Of a stretch of DNA of 64,000 bases, positions 63,907 through 64,000 are shown one piece after another. Position 1 is the first letter of the stretch. The number at the start of each line of letters is the position of its first letter. The notes under the pieces are model-generated. The model searched no databases. It was not told where the DNA came from and worked only from the letters and a program-made list of their open reading frames with translations. The DNA comes from Terrabacter aerolatus (GTDB lineage: Bacteria; Actinomycetota; Actinomycetes; Actinomycetales; Dermatophilaceae): assembly GCF_007991735.1 (NCBI RefSeq), contig NZ_BJYX01000018.1:34890-98889 (forward strand), given 5' to 3'. A program made the translations under genes and the position numbers.

Positions 63907-64000
63907 AGGGCCGGGTCAGCAGGGCCGGGTCAGCAGGGCCGGGTCAGCAGGGCCGGGTCAGCAGGGCCGGGTCAGCAGGGCGGGGTCAGCAGGGCGGGGC
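63907..64000. repeat. 14-bp tandem repeat running off the right edge
   Basis: Five identical copies of AGGGCCGGGTCAGC (63907-63976), one copy with a C-to-G change (63977-63990) and a partial copy to 64000. The period is not a multiple of three and no ORF uses it. It begins 32 bp after the carboxylesterase stop and continues beyond the window, so total length is unknown. Confidence 0.97.

Overview
The window is about 72% G+C, almost fully coding, with many GTG starts and 4-base ATGA/GTGA gene overlaps. RbpA, OpcA, a SufR-led suf operon and an actinobacterial VLRF1-type protein point to a high-GC actinomycete. The tkt-tal-pgi-zwf-opcA-pgl order and a FemX-type peptidoglycan bridge enzyme fit Micrococcales, possibly Intrasporangiaceae (inference). 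I see no rRNA, tRNA, CRISPR array, insertion sequence or prophage. The content is mostly core chromosome with some accessory regulator/effector pairs.

Layout. 1-1.5 kb: end of tpiA, then secG and rbpA, closed by a perfect 19-bp hairpin. 1.5-10.4 kb (minus strand): six-gene pentose-phosphate operon tkt-tal-pgi-zwf-opcA-pgl; four of its five junctions are stop/start overlaps. 10.7-16.2 kb: heme biosynthesis for cytochrome oxidase (ctaB, ctaA), a GNAT-Nudix fusion, a two-component system and a DUF2231 membrane protein. 16.2-19.4 kb: an ABC exporter pair, divergent from psd-pssA (phosphatidylethanolamine synthesis). 19.4-25.8 kb: sufR-sufB-sufD-sufC-sufS-sufU-sufT, followed by a VLRF1-like ribosome-rescue protein. 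26.5-31 kb: zinc metallopeptidase with a WYL regulator, a divergent M20 amidohydrolase and a secreted TIM-barrel-like protein. 31-36.4 kb: LysR regulator, alpha/beta hydrolase, SDR, then an HxlR regulator facing a hydrolase-DUF899 fusion across a perfect palindrome. 36.5-39.3 kb: a 17-codon leader ORF, an amino-acid/GABA permease with a Usp-like tail, and a tandem UspA protein. 39.3-47.5 kb (minus): class II UvrA, alanine-racemase-like protein, FemX-like transferase, GH63-like glycosidase and an HxlR regulator; the last faces an MFS exporter across a second palindrome. 49-50.6 kb: the most unusual locus, a MerR helix-turn-helix fused to a DNA sliding-clamp (DnaN)-like module behind a MerR-type promoter, translationally coupled to a Cys-rich small protein. 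50.6-57.1 kb: ABC-F ATPase, membrane protein, zinc ribbon, enoyl-CoA hydratase, ABC exporter, SRPBCC and VOC proteins. 57.2-63.9 kb: SURF1, a MarR regulator facing a ClC channel broken by a 1-base frameshift, a SCO-type copper chaperone, moaA and a carboxylesterase. A 14-bp tandem repeat runs off the right edge.

Cross-cutting observations. Many genes have a TANNNT -10 element 6-9 nt before their start codon, implying leaderless or nearly leaderless mRNAs. The 8-mer GTATGCCG/CGGCATAC was hand-counted at about 23 copies, roughly ten times expectation. Four regulator/target pairs carry visible dyads at the expected place.
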